Shown here piece by piece: positions 10,886-23,009 of a stretch of 64,000 nt of DNA. A program made the position numbers and the translations under genes. The notes beneath the pieces were generated by a model that ran no database searches, was not told the DNA's origin, and saw nothing but the letters and a program-made list of their open reading frames with translations. This DNA comes from Coriolopsis trogii (Eukaryota; Basidiomycota; Agaricomycetes; Polyporales; Polyporaceae), in assembly GCA_020543525.1 (NCBI GenBank), contig JAHYIO010000037.1, positions 744,001-808,000 on the forward strand. Direction: 5' to 3'. Every line of letters starts with the position of its first letter. Within the stretch, counting starts at the first letter, position 1.

Positions 10886-11617
10886 ATGTCCGACGCCGAG
10901 ACTCCCCAACTCAAGAAGCGCAAGATGTCCCCCGAGAACGACAAGTCAGACCTCGCACCCGTCGCGGGTCTCCTCATCAAACGCCACTCAGAGAAGGCAC
11001 GACTGCCTACTCGTGGCTCTGCTCTCGCTGCCGGATACGACTTGTACAGGTATGTGATTGACGCATCTTTCTGCTCAATCTCTCTCAAGATATTGTAGTG
11101 CTGAGACGAAGATCGTTCCTGCCCGGGGCAAGGCCCTCGTGGACACCCAGATCTCAGTCGCTGTACCAGCAGGGACTTATGGGCGTGTGGCACCTCGCAG
11201 CGGGCTAGGTACGCTCCGTCCACACGCATTTCGCGGATGGCTCCTCAAAAATACCCTACATATAGCATCAAAATTCATGATTGACACCGGTGCTGGTGTG
11301 ATTGACGCCGACTATAGAGGGATCGTCTTCGTACTCTTGTACAACCTGTCCGACCAGGACTTCACAGGTCGCTATAACCACTGCATGCATTGATAGACCT
11401 TTGTTGACCATTTTGATAGTGAACGAAGGAGATCGGATCGCGCAACTGATCCTAGAGCGTATTGTAACACCAGATGTGGTTGAAGTTGACGTATGTAGTG
11501 CACAGTCCTGTAGGTACCTGTATGTCCACGCGCTGATGGTGATATCTCCAGGACCTCGACGAGACTCTGCGTGGCGCAGGTGGTTTTGGCTCCACCGGGG
11601 GCCACAATGCGCTATGA
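10886..11617 (+). CDS. DUT1: dUTP pyrophosphatase (trimeric dUTPase)
   Basis: Five exons: 10886-11049, 11099-11208, 11266-11367, 11420-11490, 11552-11617, giving 170 aa, the usual length. All five dUTPase motifs are present once the introns are removed: AAGYDLYS (1), GRVAPRSGL (2), [13 protein letters not shown] with the catalytic Asp and Tyr (3), [12 protein letters not shown] (4), and the C-terminal Gly-rich [11 protein letters not shown] that closes over the substrate (5). The N-terminal extension with LKKRK looks like a nuclear signal. The enzyme hydrolyses dUTP to dUMP and pyrophosphate, keeping uracil out of DNA and feeding dTMP synthesis. ATG 10886 was preferred over an upstream in-frame Met at 10712, which would add an unconserved 58 residues and overlap the promoter. 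Intron 3 starts GTCGCT, a weak donor. Confidence 0.96.
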
Positions 11618-12031
11618 ACTCGCTATCAGACATAGTCCTAGAAATGTATCATCATCGTACTGACATGAGGCACTGCCGTAATGTAATATTCCATACTATT
11701 GCGCCCTCCACGAGCGGGCTACGAAGTCAACTGTACGCCACGTCTTCGACTGGTCGAGACTCGAGGAGTCTCCAAGAGGGACTTGGATGATTGGTTTCAG
11801 TCACGTGGTGGTAAGCTTAGCGCCTGAGCAGGGGCCGAGTCGTGAACTGACTGGTCTGCAGCAGCTGCTTGCCACCCCTTCCCCACTGCGACTTGCCTAC
11901 GACTCTGCCTGCACGTTTCTAGGACTTTGTTCACGCCACACACCGCGTCATTGATGAACTCTTTGGGTGATGATACCCACATCCCGATCTATGGATATGG
12001 TATACAATTTGTGGCTGAACGCGTTGCCAGA
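11618..12031. other. Intergenic
   Basis: 414 nt between the dUTPase stop and the first F-box gene. It is the 3' UTR and promoter by position; I see no further feature. Confidence 0.4.
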
Positions 12032-14033
12032 ATGCCCATCCCGGAGTCTGAGTACGTCGTACATCATCGCATCACTCCTGCGATACCTCCTCACAATCAT
12101 TTCCCCCAGTGTACAACGCCAGCTAAAAGAACAAATCACACTTCATACGAACAAGGCGTCGGGGCTGAAAGGCTTTCTGAACTCCCGTCTGTCCATCGCT
12201 CAACTCCCTCCGGAAATACTCGCCGAGATATTTCTCTACCAGGCCGCTGTTCTGCGTAAGGAGAGAATAGCATTACACGTTTGCCTGGACGCAGATGATG
12301 CAGATCTCCACAAAACTTTCTACAGATGGCTCAATGTCTCGCATGTATGTCGGCATTGGCGGGAAGTGGCGTTGGGCTGCGCGCACTTATGGACTTGGGT
12401 CGCGTTCCAGGAGCGTATCAACATCCACCTCATCGAAAAAATGGCAGAGCGAGCTTTGAACCTCCCCTTGACATACGTTAACTCCATCAGCTCCCATGAC
12501 CACTGCCCATCCTGCATCGACATGGACCGTTTCTTCGAGCGAACATACTCTGGGCTGCAACTCATGATCAAGTACTTTGACCGAATCCGGGACCTTACTA
12601 TCTTCATGGAGCGTGACGAGTTCTTCAACGTATGGGATAGTCTGACTGGTCACTGCGCACCCCTGGTCGAGGTTCTCCATCTAGAGGCAACTGCAGGGTA
12701 CCGCGTGAGCAAGCATCATCGCCGTCAGCCTTCAATCGTGCTCTACGACGATACGCTTCTCGGTTCAACCCCACGCCTCCGCTCTCTTTCTCTTGTTGGC
12801 CTTGGGTTCTCTTTCAATGATACAATTGCGCATGTATCAACGACTCTACGCCACCTTGAGATCAGATCGTGCGCTTGTGCCGAAGAGGAGGAGGATCCGC
12901 TTTTGAGCGACTTTCTAGCCGCGCTTCGCAACCTCCCAAGCTTGGAAACACTCAAGCTCGACTGGTCCCTCGAAAACATGGTCGAAGACATCGAGGGCGA
13001 TCATGCACCTCCGGGTCTCACCCACCTGAAGCTATTGCATCTCACGTCCAACCCATACCTCTTTGCAATCATCGTCCAGCATCTTGACCTCGCGCACAAA
13101 ACCTCGACCACAGTACACTACGCGTGTTCAGGCGAGAATCCATCCGACGTTGACCCGGAGTCTTCGCAGCGCGACCTGAAGCAGGCGTTCGGTCTTCTAT
13201 TCAAGCGTACGCCCGTTCAGGTGCTTTCCTTTCGCCACCACTGTCAGTCAGGGGAAGATTCCTTTGACCAGGAAGGTCTCCTCGCATCATATCGAGTATG
13301 GACGTTTCCGAGTCCCGATGTAGGTGTGGGGGAACAAACTCCATCTACAATGGCAATCGATTCCCTTCCTCCGCGGCTCGTCGTCGACGACTTCGACGGC
13401 CTGGACTTCCACATTATCCTTCGCGCATTCTCAGACTCTGTCAGCCTCGCTCGCGCTGAAACAATCCTATTCGAAGGCTTCGGAGACTACAATTGGGGGG
13501 CGTACTGCAAAGATGCCAGCAGTGTGACGACGCTTCGCGTCTCTGGAACGGCGGTCTGCGGTATTGCTACAATACTCTCTTCCCCCGTCGACGAAGAAAC
13601 ACCTGAGTATGCCGCTAGCGAAGACAATCGCATGGACGTGAACCTCCTGACAGAGGAGGACGCTGTTGTCGAAGGAGACGAAGATGCTGGGTTCGAGGAC
13701 GGAGGACCTCCAAACGCGCGCGCGCCCGAACTCCATGCAGGTCCCGCAAGCGTAGAACCTCGTGAACCTCACTTCCCTCGCCTCCGGACTCTCAAGTTCG
13801 TCGGCATTGATGTTCCGCCACTCGCAACAGATGACAGCCCCTACCTGGTCGATCACAGCTTGTCGCCGGAGCTACTCACGAACTGCCTTGCCTCTCGTCG
13901 CCATGAGGGCGTGGACGTCATAGAACGAATCGAGTTCGAACACTGTCGTATAGGAGATCTGGAACGATTGCGACCAATCGCTGAAGCCGTGAAGGAGATC
14001 CTATGGGACGGACAACGGGTCATCAAGCTGTAA
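12032..14033 (+). CDS. F-box protein, copy 1
   Basis: Preferred model: a short first exon 12032-12051 (MPIPES) spliced by a 58-nt intron (GTACGT to a pyrimidine-rich CCCCCAG) to 12110-14033, giving 647 aa. Without that intron the frame is open from 11967 and would add an unrelated leader. The N-terminus holds a short helix, then the F-box (LPPEILAEIFLYQA, then WLNVSHVCRHWREVALGCAHLW), which binds SKP1 in SCF ubiquitin ligases. The remaining ~550 residues have loosely spaced leucine-rich segments (LRSLSLVGLGF, LETLKLDW, LTHLKLLHL), the usual substrate-binding half of these fungal proteins, and an acidic insert (EGDEDAGFEDGG). It ends EILWDGQRV, matched in the neighbouring paralogue. The substrate is unknown. 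Large, fast-evolving F-box families of this type are typical of Agaricomycetes. Confidence 0.85.
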
Positions 14034-14861
14034 TCTCTGCGCATGGGACGTTTCTTGTTCCTGTATGCTTGGGTTGTGATATTCAGGGCATGTACTACAT
14101 CTATGACCGCGTTCACCGCTGAGACTGTCACGCAAATGGTCACGATTTGAATTTATACATTACAGTACTATGAGTCTGACGAAGTTCACGTCCGATTGCC
14201 AAGCTGGTTCGCAATCTTCACTACAACGCCATACAGCTCCTGCACTCACTAGTACTGTACTAAGTAGTACTGCTTCCCTCCCCTTTCCGTGTTTTGCAAA
14301 GTATCCTCCCAGCTATATGACACGTAGATATGATCATGGTGGACTCGCTCTCAGTCATAGTACTCCATGAAATCTACACTTTGGCCTGAAGTAACGTTAA
14401 CAGCGGTTATACCCTCACTTGTATGTTTGCCCGATGTTGAAGGTGACATGGGGGTTTGAGTTCCAGACAGCGTAGAGAGTCGTCGCACTGACAGCCGGCA
14501 CCAATGGCCATGCCTGATACAATGACATTATTACTAGGCTGACTGAAGGTCTCTTCATCGACGACCCCAGTCCTTCTGCCCATCATAGCATGCGGTGCCG
14601 CGCAGACTAACGGCTCTTTGCTTTGTGTTTGTGCATCTTCGAATTCCCACGGGTACGCGCCTACTCCAGAGTTGTAACCTTGACACGCCCTTTGGTCTTG
14701 ATCTACCTCCACTCTTTCGCCTCGCCACACGGAATCTGCTCTGTTTACTTCGAAAGCTCTTCCATCTCGTCAAAAGGCGAAGAGTCAAATACCAGCGTTG
14801 CGCTAGACTCGCTGGCTGTAAACTCCTTGGTTTTCCCATTCATCAGTGTCGCCAGAGGGAC
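14034..14861. other. Intergenic between the F-box paralogues
   Basis: 828 nt. A near-palindromic run of AGTACT units lies at about 14258-14272. The downstream frame is open back to 14595, but I see no conserved protein there, so it is treated as promoter sequence of copy 2. Confidence 0.4.
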
Positions 14862-17008
14862 ATGCATGAAGTATTAGACAACGTTGATGGCGGCGCGCTT
14901 GACTTCAGCTGCAGTACGCCAGTCGGGAATGAAATCGACTTGGCTGTTCAGTACGTCCGTTTTCATTTTTGTCTCCGCATTCAAAAGCGCTAACGTTGAT
15001 ATCGAACTGTAGGCATCCTGCCGGCGTCCTTGAGTCGATTGCGTTCCATGAACAGGAACGCATCCGACTCAGTCGTCTCTACAATACGTTAGTTGCGGTC
15101 AATCGTCTTCCTTCGGACGTTCTCTCCACGATATTCTCGGCAGTCGTTTGCCTGTACCACTCGGAAGTCCTCCAAGATTGGTCAAATCAGCATACGCTAC
15201 CCGAAGATGCCACTCACCAACCCCTGTACGCCTGGACCAGGCTGCTGCACGTCTGCTTGCATTGGCGCCAGGTCGCGCTCCAGTGCCCGACACTATGGAA
15301 CTTCCTATTCACGAGCGAGAGGGTCCCGCTCGAACTACTCGAACTGTTCGCCACCCGGTCGCAGACCCTACCTCTTTCAGTCAACATGCAGGTATTTGAG
15401 CGGGAGGGGCATTGCCATGGATGTATGCGCGGCGATCCTATCGCCAACCGAGTAACCAACCTCCTGTTCGTCAGGCAGCATCTCTTCCGGGTCAGGAAGC
15501 TCACGGTCTGTTGCGGGTTGCTCAACTCTGACCCTATCTGGGGTGTGTTCAATGGCGACGCTTCCTCTATGAAAACTCTCAAGTTCGAGCTTAGCCAGTC
15601 ACTCTCGTATGTCATGCACTGCGCGCATGGGCAGATGAGCGCAATCCCCGAAAACACGTTTGCGTTGCGAGTGCCCCCGCTTGAGCGGCTGACCCTCAGG
15701 GGAGTCAAGACTCACTGGGCACATCCTCTCTTCTGCTCAACGTTGCGGCATTTGGAAGTTTCGTCTTCCCTAACAGCACGCTCCGTGCAGGAAGGAGGGG
15801 CGCTTGAGCTTTCGGAGCTTATGAGCACTCTGCAGAGAATGCCACTGCTGGAAACTCTGAAGCTCAGCGATCTACCGATTGTCTCTCCATCCTTTCGACA
15901 TGAGATCATCGCCCTTTCGCGGCTCAAATCAATGCATATACCCCTCAAGGAGGCCACTGGACATCTCCTCATGCACCTCCGCATTCCCGAAGCAGCCTCC
16001 CTCGAGTTCACAACGCTCAACTCGCTAGCGAACATCTCCATGGAGACGCGCGAAGCGTTCAGAGAGGGATTCCGAGCTCTCCTGAAGGGAGCGTCCCCAT
16101 ACGAGCTGTCGTATGAGAGTTGCTCTGAGTACACGAGCCTGGAGAAGTCATGCATCCGCATCTACGAACAAACCGTTGCTTTGCCACAGACGAACACGGC
16201 CTCCGTTCATCCATGCCGTGACCCCACCCGAGCTGACACCGTGGTGAGGATGACATTTCAAGGTGATTTGTCCGACGCGATGGCGTCAATTGTGCATTTC
16301 CTTGATCTATCTGTCATTCGGTCCCTCGACCTCGATGGCGACCTGGAGGACTCGCGGCGATGGCTGGACGTCCTACGTGGCGCCCAAAACGTGACCACGA
16401 TACGGCTTCGTGGCGACCTCGCGTTCACAGTTGGAGCTGTGCTCGCCGACTGGGATCCTCGAACATTCATAGCCAACATGGACCAGGACAAGGCGAGCGG
16501 TAACCGCCCCCGCCCGCGTCAGGTTTTTGATGAGACGACTATCTTTCTACGCAACTCCCTCCGTTACGGTCAAGAGCCAGAAGACGCAGAGGACTCTGGC
16601 GAGGCGAGGGAAAAGGGGGACAGGAAGGATGGTACCGGTCCGGACACACCTGCCTCCCTCCCGTTCCCCAAGCTCTCCGTCCTCCGCTTCTCCTCGGTCG
16701 ATTTCCCCATCGAAGTTCGCGAGGTCAAAGGCGTGCGCCTCCGCCGCGCTCGCCATCGGTCATCAATTGCGATGATACGCTGGTCGCTCGCAGTGCCCTC
16801 CGGCCATTTTGGGCTCGACGCTCCAGGACTTGCCAAAGCGCTCCGCCTCCGTGCTGCCCGTGGGGTGTCCGAGGTCGTCCGCCTCGAATTCGACAGCTGC
16901 CAGTGCTACGAGCGCGAGCGGCTCCTCCCGCTTGTCAAAGCTGTGCCGGAGGTGTTGTGGGACGGGGTGCGGCTGACGGTTGACAGCCTTGGGACGCAGA
17001 AGCTGTAG
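14862..17008 (+). CDS. F-box protein, copy 2
   Basis: Two exons, 14862-14950 and 15013-17008 (phase-2 intron of 62 nt with GCTAAC branch), giving 694 aa. The F-box reads LPSDVLSTIFSAVV then LLHVCLHWRQVALQCPTLW. Leucine-rich segments follow (LERLTLRGVK, LLETLKLSDLP, LSVLRFSSVDFP), with a low-complexity acidic insert (EDAEDSGEAREKGD). The C-terminus VPEVLWDGVRLTV aligns with EILWDGQRV of copy 1, so the two are tandem paralogues in the same orientation, now strongly diverged. A role as substrate receptor of an SCF E3 ligase is inferred from the domain. The start is the Met closest to the splice site; the frame extends further upstream without conserved features. Confidence 0.85.
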
Positions 17009-18301
17009 AGAAAGTGACCACGGGATCGAGCCGGGGATGTGCAAGCTGCTCTTCACTGCGCCACCGGAGGAATGTTCTCTATCATCGTTCGCGCAAAGTG
17101 ACGGCACTCGTTGTCAGGCGTACCCACCACTCCACCAGGTCAGTATACATGCACCGGTACAATCCTACTACTTGAACAGGGCCGTCTATGATGGATGCTA
17201 AGTCGTACAATCCCACCGTACCCTGCAATCAGGACCTGCTTTATGTCATCAGATACACGGAGTATAATATCTTTGATTGCTCCATATACTTAGAACTACA
17301 CTTGATCATCCGCACTCACAATCATACAGACATTTCAACAAGACGTCGAGTCGCAGGGAGGCACTACTGGATTTATTTAACTAACGGCGCACGTCTCAGT
17401 AAAACGCATATCAGAGATTTTTCAACGATGGCGGCCGACCGCGACACTGGCATTAGTCTAGCTACTACCTATCCAATATGTAACACATGTCGTTCGCGCA
17501 AACAGCTGGTGCACAGCAAACAAGCAAATAGAGGAAGAAGCTAATGATACAAATAGGTAAGATGCCCGAGCGGATAAGCGCAAACAGGAAGAGGACCATT
17601 GAAGTTGCCACTCGTCATGCCGAACAGTTCAGGATGTCGGACTGTCGAAGTCTTAAATGAAGGGAGGCATATAAGCATAGAAGGTTTCCGGTGAAGGAAA
17701 CGTGCGACATAAAACGCGCAAGGCGATAGAATGAGACAGACAAACAAAGAAGGAATGCGACGCGGCCCCACTCGGAGTGCTCCCAGCTCGGAGCTCTTAG
17801 CGAACCCAAGAGCTACCGGGACCCCGAGGTGATACTGAAGTGAGTGTCCGGCACAGGGTCAGTGCGCGTCGGGAAACGATGACCGGCAACGGTGCAGACA
17901 ATTCGGAATGACGAGCGGCAACGGCAACGGACACGGGACACAGCACGGAACGACCCTACGGGTTCCAGGGGGTCTACAGTAGCGAGCGGGAGCAGAAACA
18001 AGTGACGGGCGAGCGATACATTATACAATTGAAGCAAGTGATGCAATGGTGCGTTGCGATAAGGAATCACAGCGGAACGTACAGTAATGCATGTGCGGGA
18101 TGCGGGAAAGGCGAAGTTGGCGGTATGGTGTGGTGTTGGGTGCGGTCAGGTTTGGATGAGAGCGCGGAGATGCGCAGTTCCTCCCTACTAGAGAACTGTG
18201 GACATTCGACACGAACATGGTATCTCCCCGTTACGGTCCCGACCGGTTTGGGTCATCGTCGGGTATCGAACAGCGACCTCGCTTCGCACCCCGAAGGCCG
18301 C
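17009..18301. other. Intergenic, convergent gene ends
   Basis: 1293 nt between two convergent genes. It is AT-richer than the flanks around 17150-17450. I looked for tRNA-like T-loops, repeats and splice-connected open frames and found none convincing. Confidence 0.4.
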
Positions 18302-19868
18302 TCACTCGTTGCGCACCTGAACAACGATCAACCCAGGTCAGCTTGCGACATCACGAATGACCGCGAGGAAGAGAACAAACGTACAACGAGGCGACGGGAG
18401 GGCTCCTCCACAGGCGGGGGCGACGCACCGAACTCGTCAGGCAGCGCTGGGCGTGCCGCAGCAGGCTGAAGCGGCGGCTTCGTGATCGACTCGGTCGACA
18501 CAGGGCTCAGCGCGTTCACCGGCTGTGCGATGGGGTTCGTCGGGGGAATGATCAACTGCGGGGGAGGCTTGCGGTTGGCCGACGGCCGGCGCTGGGGCGC
18601 CTGAGTATTCTGAGCGCCTGCACCAACACCGGTCATCGCACCAACACCCGCACCCACGCCAGCGCCAGCCATACCGGCGTACGCATCATCGTAACCGGCG
18701 TATGCCTGCTGATCGTACTCGGCCTGCGTCGGAGCGGCTGCGTTACCATAACCATAGCCCCACTGGTTGTTGTTATAGGCATTGGTCGACTGGTAGCCGT
18801 TGTAGCCGCTCGCGTTGTATGCGGGCTGTCCGTACGGGTTCGCGTTGCGGCTTGGGGGTGGCCGAGGGGCGAAGACCGGGGCGTTGTAGTTCTCCTGGTA
18901 CATCTGGCGGGGTTGCACCGGCGGGGGCAGAGAGCCATGGCCAGAGGAACTACCACTGCCGTGTCCGAGACTCGAGCCGACCTCTGCAGCGCCAGTCTTC
19001 TCAAGATCAGCTCCATTGACAAGGTTCGAGGTGGAGAAGTCAAGAATGTCTCTGTCGAGACGGTCGTTGCGACGTTTGCGGATAGCCCATGTGCCGAGGA
19101 TGATCAGAAGAATGAGACCGACAATCGAGGCGGCGGTGATGACTCCGACGGATAGTGGCTTGTTCTGCAGGAACGACTTGGGTGCATTATCGGCTGCCGA
19201 GGACTGAGACGCAGCTGCCGAGGAACTGAATGTCAAAGAGCCCGATGTGCCAAAAGGCTCAGTGACTGTCGCGGTGTCGGTTGGGGGAGGGGTCACAGTC
19301 GCCGAAGCAGTGTCTGAGGTTGCGCTCGCAGACGTGGTAAGCGACAGAGAAGGCGTGTCGGAAGTCGTCAGGGAGTTAGTCGCGGCAGTCGTGGTAGTGT
19401 CGGTCGCAGACGTCGTCGACAGAGCGGTAGTCGAACCCGAAGTGGTGATCGCGCTCGTGGATGTCGTCCTACGGGAGAGTTTGGTAGACGCCAAAACAAA
19501 GCAAATGGGAACTCACAAGTCAGCGGTCGTACTCGCTCTGCTCAAGGTGGTCAGTGAAATGGTCGGGGTCACAACTGACGACGTTAATGAAGGCGTCGGG
19601 GTGCTTTTTGGAGGGATACCGATAATGGAACCGATGTCGGGGAGAGAAAGCGTCGGAAGTCCTCTATGCAAAGACGGAACGATATTGAGCATGAGGGTGA
19701 ATATGAAAAGACCGGTACGCACAGAAGACCGTCACCATCTCCCAGCACTGTTTGGTGCAACAGGTTTCGCGTTCAACATCTGCACTGCATCTGGAATTAG
19801 ACTGATTGAAACTCACAACCTCCGGCGCGTGGGTACACGTCATCGCGAACGACTTGGAACCTGCTCAT
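18302..19868 (-). CDS. Ser/Thr-rich single-pass membrane protein (mucin-like, SKG6/Mid2-like architecture)
   Basis: Model of five exons: 19868-19837, 19790-19719, 19663-19517, 19468-18385, 18316-18302, giving 449 aa. The last two introns are firm: removal of 18317-18384 gives a short RNE stop end. The first two exons are less certain and show no clear signal peptide. The ectodomain is dominated by Ser and Thr (probable O-glycosylation). A single transmembrane segment (VGVITAASIVGLILLIILG, about residues 186-206) is followed by basic RKRRNDR. The long tail is Gly/Tyr/Asn/Pro-rich (NPYGQPAYNASGYNGYQ). This is the layout of fungal cell-wall stress sensors and polarity proteins. It could equally be a basidiomycete-specific surface protein; no ligand or enzymatic domain is visible. 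Confidence 0.7.
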
Positions 19869-20693
19869 AGTGGTGATTGGACGAGAAGGACGTTGTCTTT
19901 GTGAGCTGGTAAAGAACGTGTTGCGTCGACCGGAGGGTATTGACCTCGGTGGCCTTCCAGAGACCAGAGAGGTGAATTAGGGAGAGTTTGAAGGAGGCCG
20001 ACGTGCGGTGCCCAGGATGAGACGAGAAATAGGCTGGGTGGACGAGGAGACAAAGAGAAGAAGGGGACAAAAGACGAAGAGACCTGCGACTGGCGCAGGG
20101 CAGAGAGCAGGAGATAGGCCGGCTATTCGCAGCTCCACCCCGCGTCGCGTGCAGGCTATTGTGGCCACCACAGGCGCTCATACGTTCCCATCGAAACCAG
20201 CGACTCATCGCCCCCACCACCCATCAGCTCGGCGTCCATGTCCTCGGCCGCACTAGACATGCCGCAGGCTCCCTCGACATCGACAACGAAGTGGACTTTG
20301 AGCACGATGATCCCGTCTAGCCCGTAGTACTTAGAACGCGTTGACGATCAATGCAAATCATTGTTTCAGCCATCAATAAACAGGCGCCCGGCATACCATT
20401 CGACGCTTCGATCGTGAGCCGACGTCACAAGTACCTCCTCGAGACTGAGCTATAGCCTCAGAGTGATGTAGTCATAGGCCCAAACGTATTTCGTGAGCCA
20501 CGCGAACACTAGACGCTGCCTGCAATAGGGTGAGTCGGTCGTTCAAGTTCTTCACTGCGTGAATGACGGAGGTTCAATCTGATCAGTCCCGAAATACGTA
20601 TACATAAGCTACAGTCAAGATGAACAGGCAACACAGCAAGTCGATATGGTTCAGCAGGCAAAGACCAAAGCAAACGAACACCCCATTGACCCT
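19869..20693. other. Intergenic
   Basis: 825 nt, promoter side of the membrane-protein gene and 3' side of the PKA regulatory-subunit gene. No gene, RNA or repeat seen. Confidence 0.4.
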
Positions 20694-22259
20694 TCAACGC
20701 GACAGGTTGATACCATAGCTCCGCCCCGCATTGCGTTCCATGATCTCCCGGAGAGGGCCGAGCAGACGAGTGAACGCGTGCGCGTCGAGAGCAGCCACCT
20801 TCAGCCGCGGAGCAGACGGATCTCCTCGGACGACCGCGCTCACTGTCGCCGCACGGGGCTCCAGACGAAGCAACGAGAGTTCTGCGTGTAATCGTGGTCA
20901 GTGCCACCGTCCGAACAACAACCACGACTCGAATCCACACTCACCGCCAAAGTAGTCCCCTTTCCCCAGCTGGCCCACCACCTCCGATCCCCCGTTTCGC
21001 GTCGTTTTCGTCACCACCGCGTTCCCTTCCTCCACAAAGAAGAACGTGTCGCCCATCTCGCCTTGACGCACGACCGCGTCCCCGTCCTCGTACACGCGGC
21101 TCACGAGCGCGTCCGCCACCTTGCTCCGTTCCTCGGGCTCCAGGGAAGAGAGCAGGTCGACCGACGACAGGAACTGCTCGTACATCGTTCGGCGGCGGTG
21201 TGCAGCCTTGAGGATGATCGTGCGGAACGTGATCCGATCCAGTGACCAGAGCGTGCACGGCTCGATGGCGAGCACCGTCGCCGCCCTGGGGTGTCCGTAC
21301 ATGAGCGCGAGCTCACCGAACGAGCTACCCTCCCGGCACTCCGCAACCTTGCGTCCGTAAACGGGGTGGTACCCCGTCTGTCGAAACTGCTCCGACTGAG
21401 GCACGTCGTCGGGCCATCCGAACGGCAGTGGCTCGGGTCGTATGTAGCAGTGCAAGAGCCCGCTCTCGACCACGTAGAAGAAGTCGCCGACGTCGCCCTG
21501 GCGGATGACGACCTCGTCGTTCACGGCTCTGTGCTCTTGCATCGCGTTGAGCACCCCGGTCTCCTGCTCCTCGTCCAGGTCACGGAAGATGAAATTGTTG
21601 GCGATCGACGTCCGGATGCGGCGCAGCTGGTCGTCGGACTTTGGGAACACTGGCAGTGGCTCCTCCCTTCCGTCGTCAACTGTGATGGGCTCTGCGCTCA
21701 CGGACTTGCGCCGGTCGAAGATGGCAGGGGTAGGGGGATGGAGGAACTCTCCGGGATTGGGGGAAATGGACCCATTCGCGAACGACGCGAACGGGTTGGG
21801 ATTGGCCCCGAACGGATTGTGATTGGAGATGGGGGTGCCAGGCGCGATCTCTTCGCCCTCGAACTGGAAGCTGGGGGGACTCACCGGAGTGAGAGTACGC
21901 GGGCTGTTGTCCAACAACGCGTTTCCAGGAACGTTGAGAGTACCGAACGGGCTCGATTTCGACATGGAGTGCTGAAGCGAGGAGCGTTGTGGGAAGGTTT
22001 GGGAGAAGGGCGAGATACTTGTAGGCTCGCCCGGCGCTCCGCCGGTGGGACTGAGGGGAATATCCATGTAGTGATCCTGAGGGAGACTAGAGGAGAACGA
22101 CGGGTGGCGCGCAAGTGCGTCGCGGGTGCGACTGCGCTGTTCTTCGAGGCGGGTATTGAACCACTTCGCACAAAACTGGAGGGCGTCTTTGGGCTGAACG
22201 CGTTGCGCGTCGCGGGTGAGCTCTGAGACGAGCGAATCGAAGGTGGACATGTTGGACAT
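20694..22259 (-). CDS. cAMP-dependent protein kinase regulatory subunit
   Basis: Two exons, 22259-20945 and 20881-20694, giving 500 aa. The N-terminal docking/dimerisation helix pair (about residues 6-40, LVSELTRDAQ and DALQFCAKWFNTRL) is followed by a long Ser/Pro linker. The inhibitor site RRKSVS is at 183-188. Because it carries Ser at the P position it is a phosphorylatable, type-II-like substrate site. Two cyclic-nucleotide-binding domains come next: A has the phosphate-binding cassette FGELALMYGHPRAATV, and B has GDYFGELSLLRLEPRAATV, complete only after the intron is removed. The protein ends GRSYGINLSR. It holds the catalytic subunit inactive until cAMP binds. The start at 22259 was chosen over a Met at 22379 because the added leader is Arg/Cys-rich and unconserved. 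The organism presumably uses it for nutrient and morphogenesis signalling. Confidence 0.96.
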
Positions 22260-23009
22260 GCCTACGCGATGTGTGGGGGACCGGTAAAAGACAGGAGTTG
22301 AGAGGTCTATGCGTCGTCTGCAGCAGTGGTTTAAGTGAATAAGCTTTGTTGGAGAGAAACCTCTTACGACTATCAACAAGAGATGAACATGGGCTGTTCC
22401 AGGACACGTGGGGAAAGACAGGGAGAAAAAGAGGCCGCAAACACCCTTTATGCGTTTACGCTCAGCATTCGTCGGCTAGAAGAACATGCAGGATGTCTCG
22501 CACCGCAATCAAGTCCTCCGCTTGTTCTCTTCTCTGCAGCTTCCTTGATTCAAATAGGGCAAGGACTTACTCTATGCCGCTGATAAAAATACAATGTCAC
22601 CCCGCGTACAACAGCTCCGGTCGAGAAGAGGCAGTGGATTGAGAGCGATGAGACGATTTCTGCAAATGTGTGGTTGTGTTCAAGTCCTCCGCGGGCCCTG
22701 TGACATACCAAGCAGCATTGTGCTACGGCGCTTCAATAACATTTATTTGACCGATCGCCCATACGAATTATCTTAATACCTCACTTACAGGGTAACAACC
22801 AGGTATTACGTGCGGGTTAGCAGAGGTTAGATGGGGTTAAAAAACATCTAGAAGGGTCTAAACCGGTGCATCCACGTTGACACTGACGTGCAGGCGCTCG
22901 CGTGGTCGTGTCACCACTTGTCCTCCTCCTTTCTCCACGTCCGAACTCTTCCAGTTTCAGTTCCCACTGCGCCCAGACAAGCTTCATTGCCTTGTTCTGC
23001 CTCCTACTC
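22260..23009. other. Divergent promoter region, PKA-R / HERP-like
   Basis: 750 nt between two divergent starts. It contains a CACGTG hexamer near 22404 and a pyrimidine-rich stretch just before the plus-strand start. No gene seen. Confidence 0.4.

Noticed and set aside
19791..19816. A 26-nt intron at the start of the Ser/Thr-rich membrane-protein gene
   Set aside because: Too short to splice. A donor at 19836 gives 46 nt and keeps the frame, though this 5' end remains uncertain.
21291..22226. Long plus-strand frame (311 codons) opposite the PKA regulatory subunit
   Set aside because: It is antisense to conserved cyclic-nucleotide-binding domains, with no recognisable motif.
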